The notes beneath the pieces are model-generated. The model saw nothing but the letters and a program-made list of their open reading frames with translations, made no database searches and was not told where the DNA came from. From NCBI GenBank assembly GCA_034509495.1, contig CM067504.1:39643984-39707983 (forward strand): a stretch of DNA of 64,000 nucleotides, read 5' to 3'. Positions 11,379-22,822 of this stretch are shown in pieces; positions within the stretch are counted from its first letter, which is position 1, and each line of letters opens with the position of its first letter. Position numbers and translations under genes: made by a program. Source of the stretch: Acestrorhynchus altus (lineage: Eukaryota > Chordata > Actinopteri > Characiformes > Acestrorhynchidae).

Positions 11379-13509
11379 TCATTTCCAGAGCTCGCCAATG
11401 GGCTGATCCTCAGCACTGCTGATGGCCTTCTCGCACAGCATTTTAATATCTGTGTGTACTTCCTCAATGCTTCTGGCTGCGTCAATCACCTATGAAAAGG
11501 TCAACGGAATCAGCAAAGGTTAATTATCAGCCTGAGAATGTGATTTTACATTGAAGTTGTAAGTCACACTTGAGACATCATGAGAGCGGAATGGAGATTA
11601 ACCCTCATTAGGGGCCACTGCACATCCTGCCCGGTGTCACTGAAGCCATGAACAAGACAACCATAAAAACATCACAAGCAGCTGGACACGTGATTCAGCT
11701 GAAAGCAAAGGCAGAGATTGACTGAGTGATGATATACCTGCCAGTTGATTGAGGGATCTTTCCTGAGATGTTCAAACTTCTGTTGTACCGTCTGCTGAAA
11801 AGCACTGTTCTCGTACCGCTCGGTACCAAACTCTCCCCGTTTAGCCGCCACAGCTGGGTTCAGTTGCAGGAACATCACCAGGTCTGGCTTGGGCAGGCCC
11901 ACGTCAGGTTGCTTACACCAGTCCAAAGAGAAGCCCTGAATAACACAAACATGCATCCATTCTGCCATCCTGCCCATATAAGCATGGGTTCAAACAAGCT
12001 GCGCTGGTCGGTACTCACAGGTTTGGCGCTGGTAAAAGCCACTCCGGAAAAGGCGTAACGATCCACCACTAGGCTGATTCCCTGCTCCAGCTTCTGTTTG
12101 ATTAAAGGTCTACAGGGTTGGTAGACGACAGGCAGCACACATGAGATTTTAACATGGCCTAATTTATAACGTGATGAAGTAGAATATTACATATTTCTAC
12201 CACTGTCTAAAAGCAACTGCTGGGCAGAAGGAGACCTCAGAGAAGGTTTATGGATGTAGTGTGAAGGTGGACATGGAGATGATTGGTGTAACAGTAGAGG
12301 AGGCAGGGGATAGGGCAAGATGGAGGCAGATGATCCGCTGTGGGGACCCCCTAACCCTTCCACAGGCTTAAAGAAAAAGAAGGACTTACACTAACTCCCA
12401 TCGGTTCGCAGAAAACAGCAGATGTACAGTGTGGTCCTCCAAGTTGCTCTTTTTCTCCAGGTATGAACTGATGAGCTGCCCGATCTGTGTTGTTCTGTCT
12501 GAGCAAAGAAGGGGACACTGTGTTTACAATATTCACACAGATGATACAGGTTCCAATTTGCCTTTCTAACAAGCCTACAAGCTTGTTTCGCTGGTCCTCT
12601 AGTCCTTCATCAGCGCTCACAGGATGCTGTCGGCTGGATGCTTCTGGTTGGTGGACTGTTCTCGGTCCAGCAGTGACACTGAAGGGTTTAAACACTCCAG
12701 CAGCACTGCTGTGTCTGATCCACTTGTACCAGCACAACACACACTAACACACCACCACCATGTCAGTGTGACTGCAGTGCTGAGAATGACCCACCATCCA
12801 CATAATAGCTGCTCTGTGGTGGTCCTGTGGGATCCTGATCATTGAAGATCAGGGTGAAAGGAGGAGAATAAAGTCTGCAGAGGAACAGATGAACTACAGT
12901 CTGGAACTATAGAACTACAAAGTGCTGAGTGGAGGAGGATGTCATTTCAAAGTCAATAGGGAGGCTTTCAGCTCATGTACAGAAGTGGGCGACACCCTTC
13001 CGAAGCCTGACGCTCCGATTGGTCGGCGCGGCCACGCGCAGCCGAAACGCCTCTCTGATTGGCTGCGCTCACGGCGCCAAGCCCCGCCCTGTTTTATTAA
13101 ATTTTATTGTGGTTAATTTTAAAGTTGTGTATGGAGACTAAGAAAACTATATTAATGATATAAATATAATAAAAGTCACTTTCTACAAGTATTAACGTGA
13201 GGTGAGGTAACCCTGTTTAGAAGTTACATAAAGGGTTTAATTCAGGCAGTAAAACATTTTAAAGAGTATTTTCTGACTCGGACTGTGGTCGTGTCGCAGT
13301 TATAAACTTAAATTAAGGTGTTTATGGTGCTTTAAGATGTTTTAAATGGTTTTTATTAGCTGTTTTATGGTGCTTTTACCGGGGAATCTGATCATCTCCG
13401 CTGGCCGGCCGCTCTGCTGCAGCGCCTGCACGAGCCGCGCGCACTGCGTGGTCTTCCCGGCCCTGTCCACCCCCTCCAGCACCAGCAGCGCGCCCCGTCT
13501 GACGGTCAT
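11379..13509 (-). CDS. dtymk: Thymidylate kinase (dTMP kinase)
   Basis: DTYMK phosphorylates dTMP to dTDP with ATP, a required step in dTTP synthesis. Five exons in gene order: 13509-13380, 12498-12390, 12109-12019, 11935-11738, 11489-11379; 639 nt, 212 aa, identical in length to human DTYMK. The P-loop is G13VDRAGKT20, followed by RFPDRTT at the LID side of the first split codon. The dTMP-binding DR motif is D96-R97 in VVDRYAFSGVAFTSAKP. LDWCKQPDVGLPKPDLV and the ending PIGELWK are family signatures. The start was chosen by alignment to the human N-terminus; an in-frame ATG 20 codons upstream (13567-13569) is possible. The gene is tail-to-tail with atg4b. Intron 1 contains a palindromic MITE-like repeat and CpG-rich sequence. 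Confidence 0.96.
12588..12928. mobile_element. Palindromic MITE-like repeat, copy A (dtymk intron 1)
   Basis: One of six copies in the window sharing blocks such as 'ggttggtggactgttctc', 'ccagcagcactgctgtgtct', 'cagtgctgagaatgaccca' and 'gtggtggtcctgtgggatcc'. Some blocks occur in both orientations within longer copies, giving a palindromic structure. It is non-coding. Confidence 0.65.
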
Positions 13510-13660
13510 CACCAGAGTTTTACCAAATACAAGCCCTGAAACCACGGAACGCGAGCACACTGCCCTCACACCGCCCCGCGCGCGCGCGCCTTTTCACAAC
13601 GTCAACAAAGTTCGCGATGGCGCCCTCTATTTCAAAATACAAGTCCCTGAGTCAGAACAA
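12990..13660 (-). promoter_or_regulatory. CpG-rich dtymk 5' region with CCAAT, E2F-like and GC boxes
   Basis: The only markedly CpG-dense stretch near dtymk spans its first exon and both flanks. Two CCAAT boxes (ATTGG on plus, 13018-13022 and 13058-13062) sit 40 bp apart. They are followed by GGCGCCAA (13073-13080, E2F-like) and a GC box GCCCCGCCC (13081-13089). A (CG)-rich run is at about 13572-13590. The CCAAT/E2F cluster is typical of S-phase genes but lies inside intron 1, about 420-490 bp downstream of the ATG, so it may act as an intronic enhancer or second promoter. Confidence 0.5.
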
Positions 13661-13987
13661 CTCCGCCTTTTCTAGGAGATTCACAGCTTAATTATATTAA
13701 TAATATAATTGTAGTGTGCTAAATAATATCGTATATATGAAATAAAATGAGATGTATTATTGGAAACATTTTATTTATTTATGTATTTATTTTTTATTCA
13801 TGAGCAGCTAATGCACAACTTCATACACCAGAGAACCTGTTATGACGTTAAAGAAGTAGTTTGTTTAATGGAAAATTAAAATATAGTTTTAGAAACCGCC
13901 AGAATTCATAAAAATGTAAAATGATGCAAAATGTGTCAAAGTAATTAGAAAATCTGACTCTTCAGCTCCTCTTTTACCAGTAATCAA

Positions 13988-14272
13988 AAAACACACATCA
14001 ACCATAATATTATGACCATACATTTTCAGCTCCTCTTCCTCAAAAGAGCACTTTGTAGTTCTATAATTCCAGCCTGTAGTTCATCTGTTTCTGTGCTGAC
14101 TTTATTCTCCTCCTTTCACCTTGATCTTCAATGCTCAGGACCCCACAGGACTGCACACCTATCATGTGGGTGGTGGATTATTCTCAGCACTGTGTGTTGG
14201 TGTGCGTTGTGCTGGTAGGAGTGGATCACACACAGCAGTGCTGCTGGAGTTTTTAAACCCCTCATTCACTGC
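13988..14272. mobile_element. Palindromic MITE-like repeat, copy B
   Basis: It lies in the 0.8-kb gap between dtymk and agxt, in opposite orientation to copy A. It starts near 'accataatattatgacca', which resembles the family terminus 'gtcataatgttatgg' seen at the end of copy F, and ends at the 'cagcagtgctgctggagt' block. Confidence 0.65.
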
Positions 14273-14348
14273 TGAACTATGAATAATGGTATGGCTCTTG
14301 GTGTAAATAGATCAAGGATTTTATGAAGTCATAATCAATGTATGTTGT

Positions 14349-14354
14349 TTTATT
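14349..14354 (-). terminator. agxt poly(A) signal
   Basis: TTTATT on plus reads AATAAA on minus, 77 nt after the agxt stop. It implies a very short 3' UTR. Confidence 0.55.
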
Positions 14355-14430
14355 TCTTTTGAGTGACATCAAAATGTCAAAAATAGAAACATTTTGTAAG
14401 AGTGAGAAATTGTGAACTAAAACTTGGTTT

Positions 14431-17400
14431 TCACACTCGACTCTTGTGGCAGTGCTTCAGTGCATCAGCGAGAGCCTTCAAGATCATGTCTACATGACCC
14501 TTGGTGCTGTTACAGCCCATCAACCCCACGCGCAGCACCTGCCAACAAGAGCAAAGGGTCATCTCACACATATAAAACACACCAGTAATAAATAAACAGA
14601 AAGTCAATGTAGGTACCATCAATTATTTCTTCAATTAATAAATGCAAACTAATGAGTCCATACCATGCCAACGGAGGGTCCGAGACCGCCGGAGATCTCT
14701 ATGTTGTGATTCTTCATGATGTAGGCTGTGATCTCTCTCCACTCGTACCCTGGTGGAGCTACTATTGTTGTAACAGTGGGCAGTCTTGCTTTCTGTCAGA
14801 CAAGACAACAAAAGAAGCCCTACTACTGTGAGCAGATGGTCCATGGTTTATCAAGCATCATGTACACATACGATTTAAGGAACGCCAGGTTTCAGAACAC
14901 TTTCTAGCCCTCATATGCATTGCATGTCCCAGTGCCGCCCCAATATTTTTGGATGACTGTGTTAATTAGTGCTTGAAGAGCATATTCGTCAGTCAGGAAG
15001 GTGTTTCATACAGCTATGAATTATGGCATTTTGTTAAAGCTCTTTTGTAATATGAGTGTCCTTTATAAAATATTACCTTGTCCTCCACAAAAAGCTTCAG
15101 GCCCATTTTCTCCAGTCCCATATGGAAGTACTCTGCCACATCTTTGTGTCGTTTCCAAGAATTTTCAAGGCCCTGAAAGAAACATGAAATAGACAGGATT
15201 CATTTATTTAAATGTTCTTTATTTTATTCACATAAAACGATATTTTCAGATTTTTTTGTGCATGATCTAGACCATGATTAGCAAGTCACACCTGTTTGTC
15301 ACCCAGTGTCATTTAGAACTGTCAGCTGAGACAAATTTCCCACCAGAATATAAAATAATCTGTAATTTAATAGTTTAAGATATATCCTAATTGTTACAAA
15401 AATAGTTGCCCAAGTATCTGCACCTAGAAGGAAATAAGGAATTGCAGAGCTTTTGGGAGGGAAGATAAAGATGATCAGGATCAATCAATCAGGATCAAAA
15501 TTCTACTCATACAGAAGTTGTGTCTCTCAGTATGGCGTCGGGTTTAACACAACATGCCAGACGTCCCTGCATGGACTTGTAGAGGTTCCTAATGGTGTCC
15601 TGTGATGATCCATCCCATGCAGCTTGAATGTTCTCACTCAGTTCTGCAGATGGTGTGGTAGGGGTGGAGTGTTGATAGAGCGTCCAATAGCATCCCACAC
15701 ATTTTCAAACAGGGACAGGTCTGGAGATGAGACCGACCACGGCGTAGTATCTGTGTCTTCAAGACGAGATCTTGAGACGGCAGCAGTGTGTGGATAAGAG
15801 TTATCCTGTTGGAATAGTGGACCAGAGTGTGTGCTCACAGGACCTCATTAACATAACGGTGGGTTTTCAAAGGGCCTGTAATGAAGACCAAAGATGATCT
15901 GGCATCATACAGAACTGCACCCACACCATGACACCAGACCTTCTGGACATGTGACACGTGATAAGAAACTGCTGAGCTTGGCGCTGATCCCGGTGCCTCC
16001 ACCCACGGATTTGTTGGTCGAATTAATGACAGTGACACTCTGGCACGACACCATTGCAGTCAAGCATTGCAATCATTTGATTCTATTGTTTTGATTTTGA
16101 GTGTATATGTTTAAATGACAGAAGCAATTCTCACTGTTTCTGCCAGGATGGCAAGACCCTCTCTCAGACTGTATAACCCAGTGACAGGTCCAGTGTGGTG
16201 GTAACTATAAGAGAGAAGATCAGTTATTTGTAATATGAGATGTAAAAAAAGCAACTCTCCTTCTTTTCTGCTGCATTTTCTCTCTTATGAAGTCACTCTG
16301 ACCTTTGGCAGTGAATTTGAATGATTACTCACTTGCGCACAGGCTTTCCATCACAGCCCCAGTAGTTGGCCAGCCAGCTCAGGTCCAGGAAGTAAGAAAC
16401 AGGCTTAGTCTTTCTGTTGAAGATTTTGTAGCTGTTTTCTCAAAGAAAGTACAGATATATTAGAGAGAGATCACTTTCAACTGAGCTTCATCTGAACGTC
16501 CAGTAATCTGTCTCTCAGGCTCACCATGCTTTCTCACTGAAGGAGATGGGTGCAGTTCCTGGAGGAGCATTCAGGACCTTCTGAGAGCCAGTGTACAAGA
16601 TGTCGATACCTACAAAATCTTATAATGTTAAGACTTCTTTTTCTTACACTGTCACTGTCACATCATTCATTCATCAGCATTTCCTGACGAAGAAACCAAC
16701 AGAAAGGTCCCACGAAAGCTCGTAATAGAATTTTGTCACATTAAGGCTCTTTGAAATCATTTTTTTCCCTTATTCCATATTTATTCCATATTCCATAATG
16801 TTACCGTGAGGTGTAGTTATGACAGTGACAATATGTTTGGAAGGACCTCTATAATCTAAACTTGCTTTTGCAAAAAATAAGTGAATGAGTACTTTGCTTG
16901 TCCATGTAGATAGGAGCACCTCCCAGTGCTGCAACAGAGTCAACCAGGAACAAGCAGCCATACCTGACCAACAACACATCAGTGAATTCATTACACAAGC
17001 ACAAGTATTAAATACAGATGCACAAGGAAAAAAGACGAAAGAGCATATAGTCATGTGAAAAAGTGACTAACGTTTAAACATATGAACATTTGATCTTCAT
17101 TTTAACTATATTGAGAGACGGAGGTGACATAACTAAACACATACAACCGAAGAAATGTCTTTTAAACATCATTTACCAAATATAATCAGAATTCCTCGTG
17201 AGGAATAAGTTCGGACCCCTTATACCCTAATAGCTGGTGTCTACTCCTTTGGCTGAATGTCAGTTAGATGTTCCTATAACCGTCTACCGTCTCTGACATT
17301 GACTGGAAGAAAGATGTTCCCACTCCTTTATGCGGAATTCTTTCAACTTTGTGATGTTTCAGTGTCGGTCTTTGTACAGACGCTCTTCCGTCCTCCTCAA

Positions 17401-19898
17401 GCCCCCTCTGATACAATAAAGATCTCATAGTGGTTTCTATGATGGAGAGATCTCCACACCCTGCTGCAGCAGAGCAGCTCCAAACCATCACACTCCCACC
17501 ACCATACTTCACAGCTGCTATGAGGTTCTTGTGCTCAAAAGCTGTGTCTTCTTACTCTGTGCCAAAATAAATCAACTTTGGATTCATCTGTCCAAAGCAA
17601 ATTGTTCCAGACGTCCTGCTCTTTGTCTAGATGTTCTCTGGCAAACTGTAGTCTGTTCCTCCTTACATTTACATTTACATTTATGACTTACAAAAGTGCT
17701 TTGCTGTTCACCTCCCAAGAATTTCAAACTTGTTTGGTCTCTTTCTGATGGTAGATGCTGGACTTCAACATCCATATCAACACCGAGGGCTACCTGTAGG
17801 TCCCACAATGACTGTTTGGGATTGTTGTAGATTTCTTATGCATCTTGTGGTTCTGCCATTGGACTAAACTTTCTAGGATGGTCTGATCTGACCTTATGCC
17901 TTCTAAAGACTCGTATGCATGAGTAAATTGCATGATGTGTCTCTCCCAATATTGTTAAAATGAAGACCAAATGTCCAGATGTTGAAATATGTTAAAGAAA
18001 TCGGAGGTTTTTATGGGGTGCTCTAACCTTTTCACGTGACTGTATATACAAAACCCAATACGTTACAGCTGATTTGTGGTTGAGGTCTCACTTGTGACAA
18101 AGGTCCCCAATGCCATCTATAGGGTGAACCACTCCAGTAGAAGACTCTCCATGTGCAAGGAACAACAGGACTGGCTTATATTTAGCTAATGCCTATGAGA
18201 ATAATAACAATGGGTTATTGTAGCAAACAAAATCTACAGCAAACAAATAGAAGATCAATAATTAATTAACATTTATTATATATTTTCAATATTTATTAAA
18301 AATAAACAGGACCAAATGCTAAAACATGAAAAGCCAAACTTTTTGATTAATTAAATTGTATTTTATTCATTAAAACTAACTAATATAATAATTATATGGC
18401 ATATTATAATGTGAAATACATTAAGGTTTCATAATGAATAAGCATCAGGCCTAAAGGGGTAAGAACCTGTTTATTTTTAGCTCTGCCATCACCTGCTCAA
18501 TTTCATCAGTGGTGAAGTATCTGCCAGCAGATGTCACAATGGTGTTCACTTTGGCTCCTGTTACAGAGCAGGAGTGCATGAACTGATTGTTAGGTGTGTC
18601 AAATCACTTGACATTCGCAAACTCTGAAGTGCTGTAATAAGACTGTTACCGATTCTCTCTGCCATCTCTGCAGCTCTCTCGCCCCAGATGCCATTGACTG
18701 CAATCAGCACGCTCTCTCCAGACTCCACCGAGTTAAAGATGGCACATTCCATGGCAGCATGTCCTGGACCACTCACAGCCAAGGTCATACGGTTCTGGGT
18801 CTGGAATGCGTACTGGATCCCACTCTTGATATGATCCATAATCTACTTAAAATAAGAACAGATGCTGCATTTTAGTAGATTCCCTGCTTTAATACTCCCC
18901 CTGCAACTCGAAAGAACTTGTTAATGAGCTGATTAGTTGAATCAGGTGTTGGGAGCAGGGGTGCCTCCAGGACCAGGGTTGAGAAACACTGCTGTAGCTC
19001 ATTTGTTTATTGAGGAAAATGAACAAAAATTACATTTCTGTGAGGGCAAATTATGTGGACCTTTATAATTCAGAGGGGTTTTTAATCAATGGGAGACAAT
19101 CAGGTGGGAGTGGGGGTCCTGTTTTATTTAAAGAACAGGGATCAAAGTCTGAAGTGCATCATGAAACAAACAGGTTTCTGAAGAGCTCAGAAGAAGAGCT
19201 GTTGATGGTCATATGGCTGGAAAAGGTTACCAAACCATCTCTATATAGTCTGGATTCCAAACCACCAATCCACAGTCAGACAGATTGTAAACAATTGGAA
19301 GAAACTCGATATCGTTATGCATGAGGTGAGTCACAAGAGCATCTGGGTCATGCAACAAGACAATGAATCTAAACACTCGTCATTCTATTAAAGAAGAGTT
19401 AAAGCTTTTTTGTGTGAAGAAATGGCCTAAAATTATTGCAGGACTAATCAACAGTTACAGAAATGTTGAGTTATTGCTGCAGAAGGGGGTCACGCCAGAT
19501 ACTGAAAGTAAAGGTTCACATACTTTTGCCCCCTCTGTAATATTGGAAGAGTTTTGTCTCATTTCATTGATTTGGTTCTCCTTATCTACATTTAGGAGTT
19601 TGCCAACTTTCATGCACCATTGTATAAGAATGATGTTTTGTTATGACCACATGTTCCAGTGTCCAAAGACAGCATTGTGGTCATCCCTGGTCGTCATATA
19701 TGGTCTTACACACGATTCACCAATTTTCGGGTAGTTTACCTCAGTGGTCTCTGCGTGCAGGTGGCCTAACATCGGCTGTGCCCCAGCTGTCGAGATTCGT
19801 GCAGGCACATTGGAGGGTCCTGGTCCAAACAGGTAGCGGTGTGGCACTGTATAAGGCTGTAAAAGACATTGTGGTGCTGGAACGGCGAGAGAGGGCAT
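14431..19898 (-). CDS. agxt: Alanine-glyoxylate aminotransferase (serine-pyruvate aminotransferase)
   Basis: AGXT is a PLP enzyme that converts glyoxylate plus alanine to glycine plus pyruvate, in peroxisomes or mitochondria depending on species. Eleven exons in gene order: 19898-19740, 18842-18650, 18557-18493, 18192-18092, 16963-16893, 16609-16525, 16431-16333, 16204-16135, 15172-15077, 14792-14664, 14538-14431; 1176 nt, 391 aa (human 392). Exon sizes 193, 65 and 101 match the human gene as I recall it. Recognisable blocks: LFGPGPSNVPARI, HGESSTGV, LVDSVAALGG, and YTGSQKVLNAPPG with the PLP lysine at about K207. The C-terminus HKSRV is only PTS1-like. No in-frame upstream ATG exists; a stop precedes the start at 19953. 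Introns 1, 4 and 8 carry transposon relics. It lies about 1.4 kb from co-oriented alln. Confidence 0.97.
15507..16040 (-). mobile_element. Second DDE transposase relic (Tc1/mariner superfamily), agxt intron 8
   Basis: Minus-strand frames give, in order, YDARSSLVFITGPL (after the first catalytic region), LFQQDNSYPHTA (second Asp block), SPDLSLFENVWDAIGR (third block, where the usual NPIEHVWD has become LFENVWD) and a C-terminal piece with QAAWDGSSQDTIRNLY. Frames are split among at least three registers, so it is a pseudogene. It is distinct from the abundant family; related fragments are at 31927-32085 and 47455-47530. Confidence 0.8.
17047..18047 (-). mobile_element. Near full-length internally deleted Tc1-like element, agxt intron 4
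   Basis: This is the best-preserved copy of the main family. The ends are inverted repeats: 'atagtcatgtgaaaaag' at the left and 'cttttcacgtgactgtat' at the right, extending with interruptions to about 100 bp (both contain the 'acatttg(a/g)tcttcattttaac' block). The minus strand encodes KYGGGSVMVWSCSAAAGCGD and a C-terminal QSMSETVDGYRN piece, but the middle catalytic region is deleted. Flanking TA target-site bases are plausible ('tata' on both sides). Confidence 0.85.
18900..18995. repeat. Short dispersed repeat fragment in agxt intron 1
   Basis: The segment 'aatcaggtgttgggagcagg' through 'ccagggttgagaaacactg' resembles one end of a small dispersed non-autonomous element; a related piece is at about 61870-61955. 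Non-coding. Confidence 0.4.
19010..19545 (+). mobile_element. Third Tc1-type relic in agxt intron 1
   Basis: Near 19360-19540 the plus strand has a decayed transposase C-terminal region ('ctaatcaacagttacagaaa', 'attgctgcagaag') and an end motif 'aggttcacatacttttgcc' typical of fish Tc1-type termini. It lacks identity with the main family. The left border is uncertain. Confidence 0.5.
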
Positions 19899-21294
19899 GC
19901 TGGTGGTAATCGTGCAGCGCTGTGAGTGAAAAAGAGCAAACTGCAGCCTTTCTCAATCAGGCCAGTCCTCCTGCCTCTGTAACCTCGCCTCCTGGACAAC
20001 AGATCCTCTACAGGCAGGAGAAAACCTTTATTTGACTCTGATCAAATGAAAAGCGTTTAGAAATGTGTGAATCGTGGGAAAGTGGAGCAGAGAAGGATTC
20101 GGATTCAAGCGTGGATTGATTTAAGAAGAAAATCACAACAAAACAAAAGGACAGTAAAATTGAACCTGAATGCTTTTCCTGCTGTACTGCTGTAAAGCAT
20201 GCTCTGCTGGATCTGAGGGTTAATGATTGACAAACATATTGACTTATTGACACACACACACACACACCGGCAACCTTCTAGTCACAAGGCTGGTTCACTA
20301 ACCACCCGGCAGTGGCTGCTCCCAGTAGAAACCACAGGGACTATTAGTTATTGCCACCAAATGCAATGTTTTTATTGACAGAAATCAAAGTTTTTAAAGG
20401 TACAGTCATATATATATTGTAGCATCAAGTAAATATACTGTCACTGACTGCCCCCTCTGATACAATAAAGATCTGATAGTGGTTTCTATGATGGAGAGAT
20501 CTCCAGGCCCTGTTGCAGCAAAGCAGCCCTAAACCATCACACTTCCACCACCATGCTTCACAGCTGGTATTAGGTTCTTTTGCTCAAATGCTTTAATATT
20601 TTAATTCATTTTTAATATTTCTAATTTGTGCACATAAACATTTCATAGCTCCTATATGAAATGTGAGTCTGTACTGCTCTACGGCTCTACAGCTTATATC
20701 ACAATTATATCACTGGTGTTGTTTTAGGCTTCCACAGCTTGCCATGTCTTCCAAGTCATTTTGGAGCATTTCTATTGGTTTATGAGCACAACTGCTAGAT
20801 TCAGATCAGGTCAATGTGAAAAACGATTTCTGCAAAATAAGAAAAATACACATCCAATGTGAGATCAAGGGTGTTAGTACAGAGAGTGTGTACGTTCTTC
20901 TAGATGTTAAAGCAAGAGCATCAGTGAAGTCAGGTACTGATGTTAGATCAGTTCTGGATCACAAACATGACTCCAGTTTATCCCAAGGGTAATTTATCTC
21001 CATGTAATGTAGGTAATGTAGCTTCATCACTCCTGAGAGTGTAGTTCCTGTGCTCTACGGTCCAGTACTAGAGTGCTTTATGCTGCTCTAGCCAATACTT
21101 GGTTTTGGGCAGGGTGATCTTAGTCTTGCAGATGTTTTAGAAGGTCCCATTCTATTGGCATTGGTTTTATGATGGAGATCATACAAGCTGTGACTGTCTA
21201 GAGTGAGAAATGGTGCACTTTTGCAGTAGTAGTGCCACAGGAGCACACGGTGATCCAAGCAGTTATAGTGAACCGTAGCTGTGGTGTTCTGTCT
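19899..21294. other. agxt-alln intergenic region with repeat fragments
   Basis: This 1.4-kb spacer must hold the agxt promoter and the alln 3' UTR. It contains a SINE-like fragment (20262-20335), a Tc1-like fragment (20455-20590, minus) and a dispersed repeat at about 20890-21050. TTTATT at 20371-20376 would be an alln AATAAA about 920 nt past its stop. No additional gene is seen. Confidence 0.55.
20455..20590 (-). mobile_element. Tc1-like fragment
   Basis: On the minus strand it spans the SVMVW-type block and 'ccatcatagaaaccactat', the same segment found in all larger copies. Both sides are truncated. Confidence 0.7.
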
Positions 21295-22748
21295 TCACAG
21301 AGCTGCCAGTTTTGGGATTTGATCTCTGAGCAGATGTTGTCCTAGAGGCTGAGGACTAAAGGAGCCGTCGAAGTACACAAGTTTTCCTCGAACTATGGTT
21401 CCCTTAACTTCTCCACGCAGAGCAAGACCGAGATATGGGGTCAACTGTAAAGACACAGAAAGAATGGGTGACATCTGTGCTATATGTACTATAACAGAAA
21501 GAGTAAAGACGACACTCACTTTATTTTTGTGATGAATGTTTTCCTCTTTCACCTGAAATATTGCAGAGAAATAAGGTAATAAACAATCCTTGACATGATG
21601 ATAATCTGATAAAACACCCTTTTATATCATCCTGTCCTTGATGTTGTTCTAAAACACACTGTTCTATCTGTGTGAAATAGAAATCTTCTTTCACCGTGAA
21701 TTCTTTCTCCGGATCCCAGATGACTAAATCTGCATCATGACCTGGCGTTAGACTGCCTTTCTGGTTGCCAAGGCGACAGAGTTGAGCAGGTTTTTTACAC
21801 AGGAGTCTCACCACGTCAGGGATGGAGAAACCTCTCTTACAGGCTGAGCTCCAAAACAGAGGAAGACCTAAATGAAAAAAATGATCAGGGTAAGAAAGAG
21901 CAGACAAAAATTCATTCATGTGAATGTAAATAACAGAAATGCAATTTTCTTCTGAAGAAAAAGTTCAGACCCCCTATGCCCCCCTAGCTAGTGTCACCTC
22001 CTTTGATTGAAATAATGTCAGTTAGATGTTTCTATAACCATCTACCTTCTCTGACATCGACTGGAAGAAAGACATTCCCACTCCTCCAGGCGGAATTCTT
22101 TCAGATCTGTGATGTTTCAGCGTCAGTCTTTGTACAGACGCTCTTACGTTCTCCTGAAACCCCCTCTGATACCATAAAGATCTCATAGTGTTTTCTATGA
22201 TGGAGAGATCTCCACACCCTGCTGCAGCAGAGCAGCTCCAAACCATCACACTTCCACCACCATACTTCACAGAAGTTTTTCAAAGTACAAAGGTCATATA
22301 TCATATTATATATTTCATATTTTAATATTTGTACATATTTTCACTTGGATATCCTAAATAACAAAAGTATATCGTGTATATTTATTTGATTGCATAAATG
22401 CTCTTTTTCACAGAATTAAGCACATAAGTGATTTGAACTCTTGGTATGTACATGTACATATTAGTAATAATCTGTTAACACCTATTAATTATCTTTTTAA
22501 ACAACATAAACACTGCTATAAGCATTACTGAACATAATGACTTGCCATGTTTGTTAGATATGTATAAAGAAATGCTATACGCACAAACAAAGGCAGAGGT
22601 AGTAGTAATATATTTGTAATACATACAAGCAAATATATGTTTGTATATCATTTTATTAATTAGTTATTCGTCAGTAATCTCTGAGATGGACAGACGTTTA
22701 ACTCTTGGCACTATGATTGACTGGGTTTTGTGAAGAACTGAGACTTTA

Positions 22749-22822
<74 letters not shown>

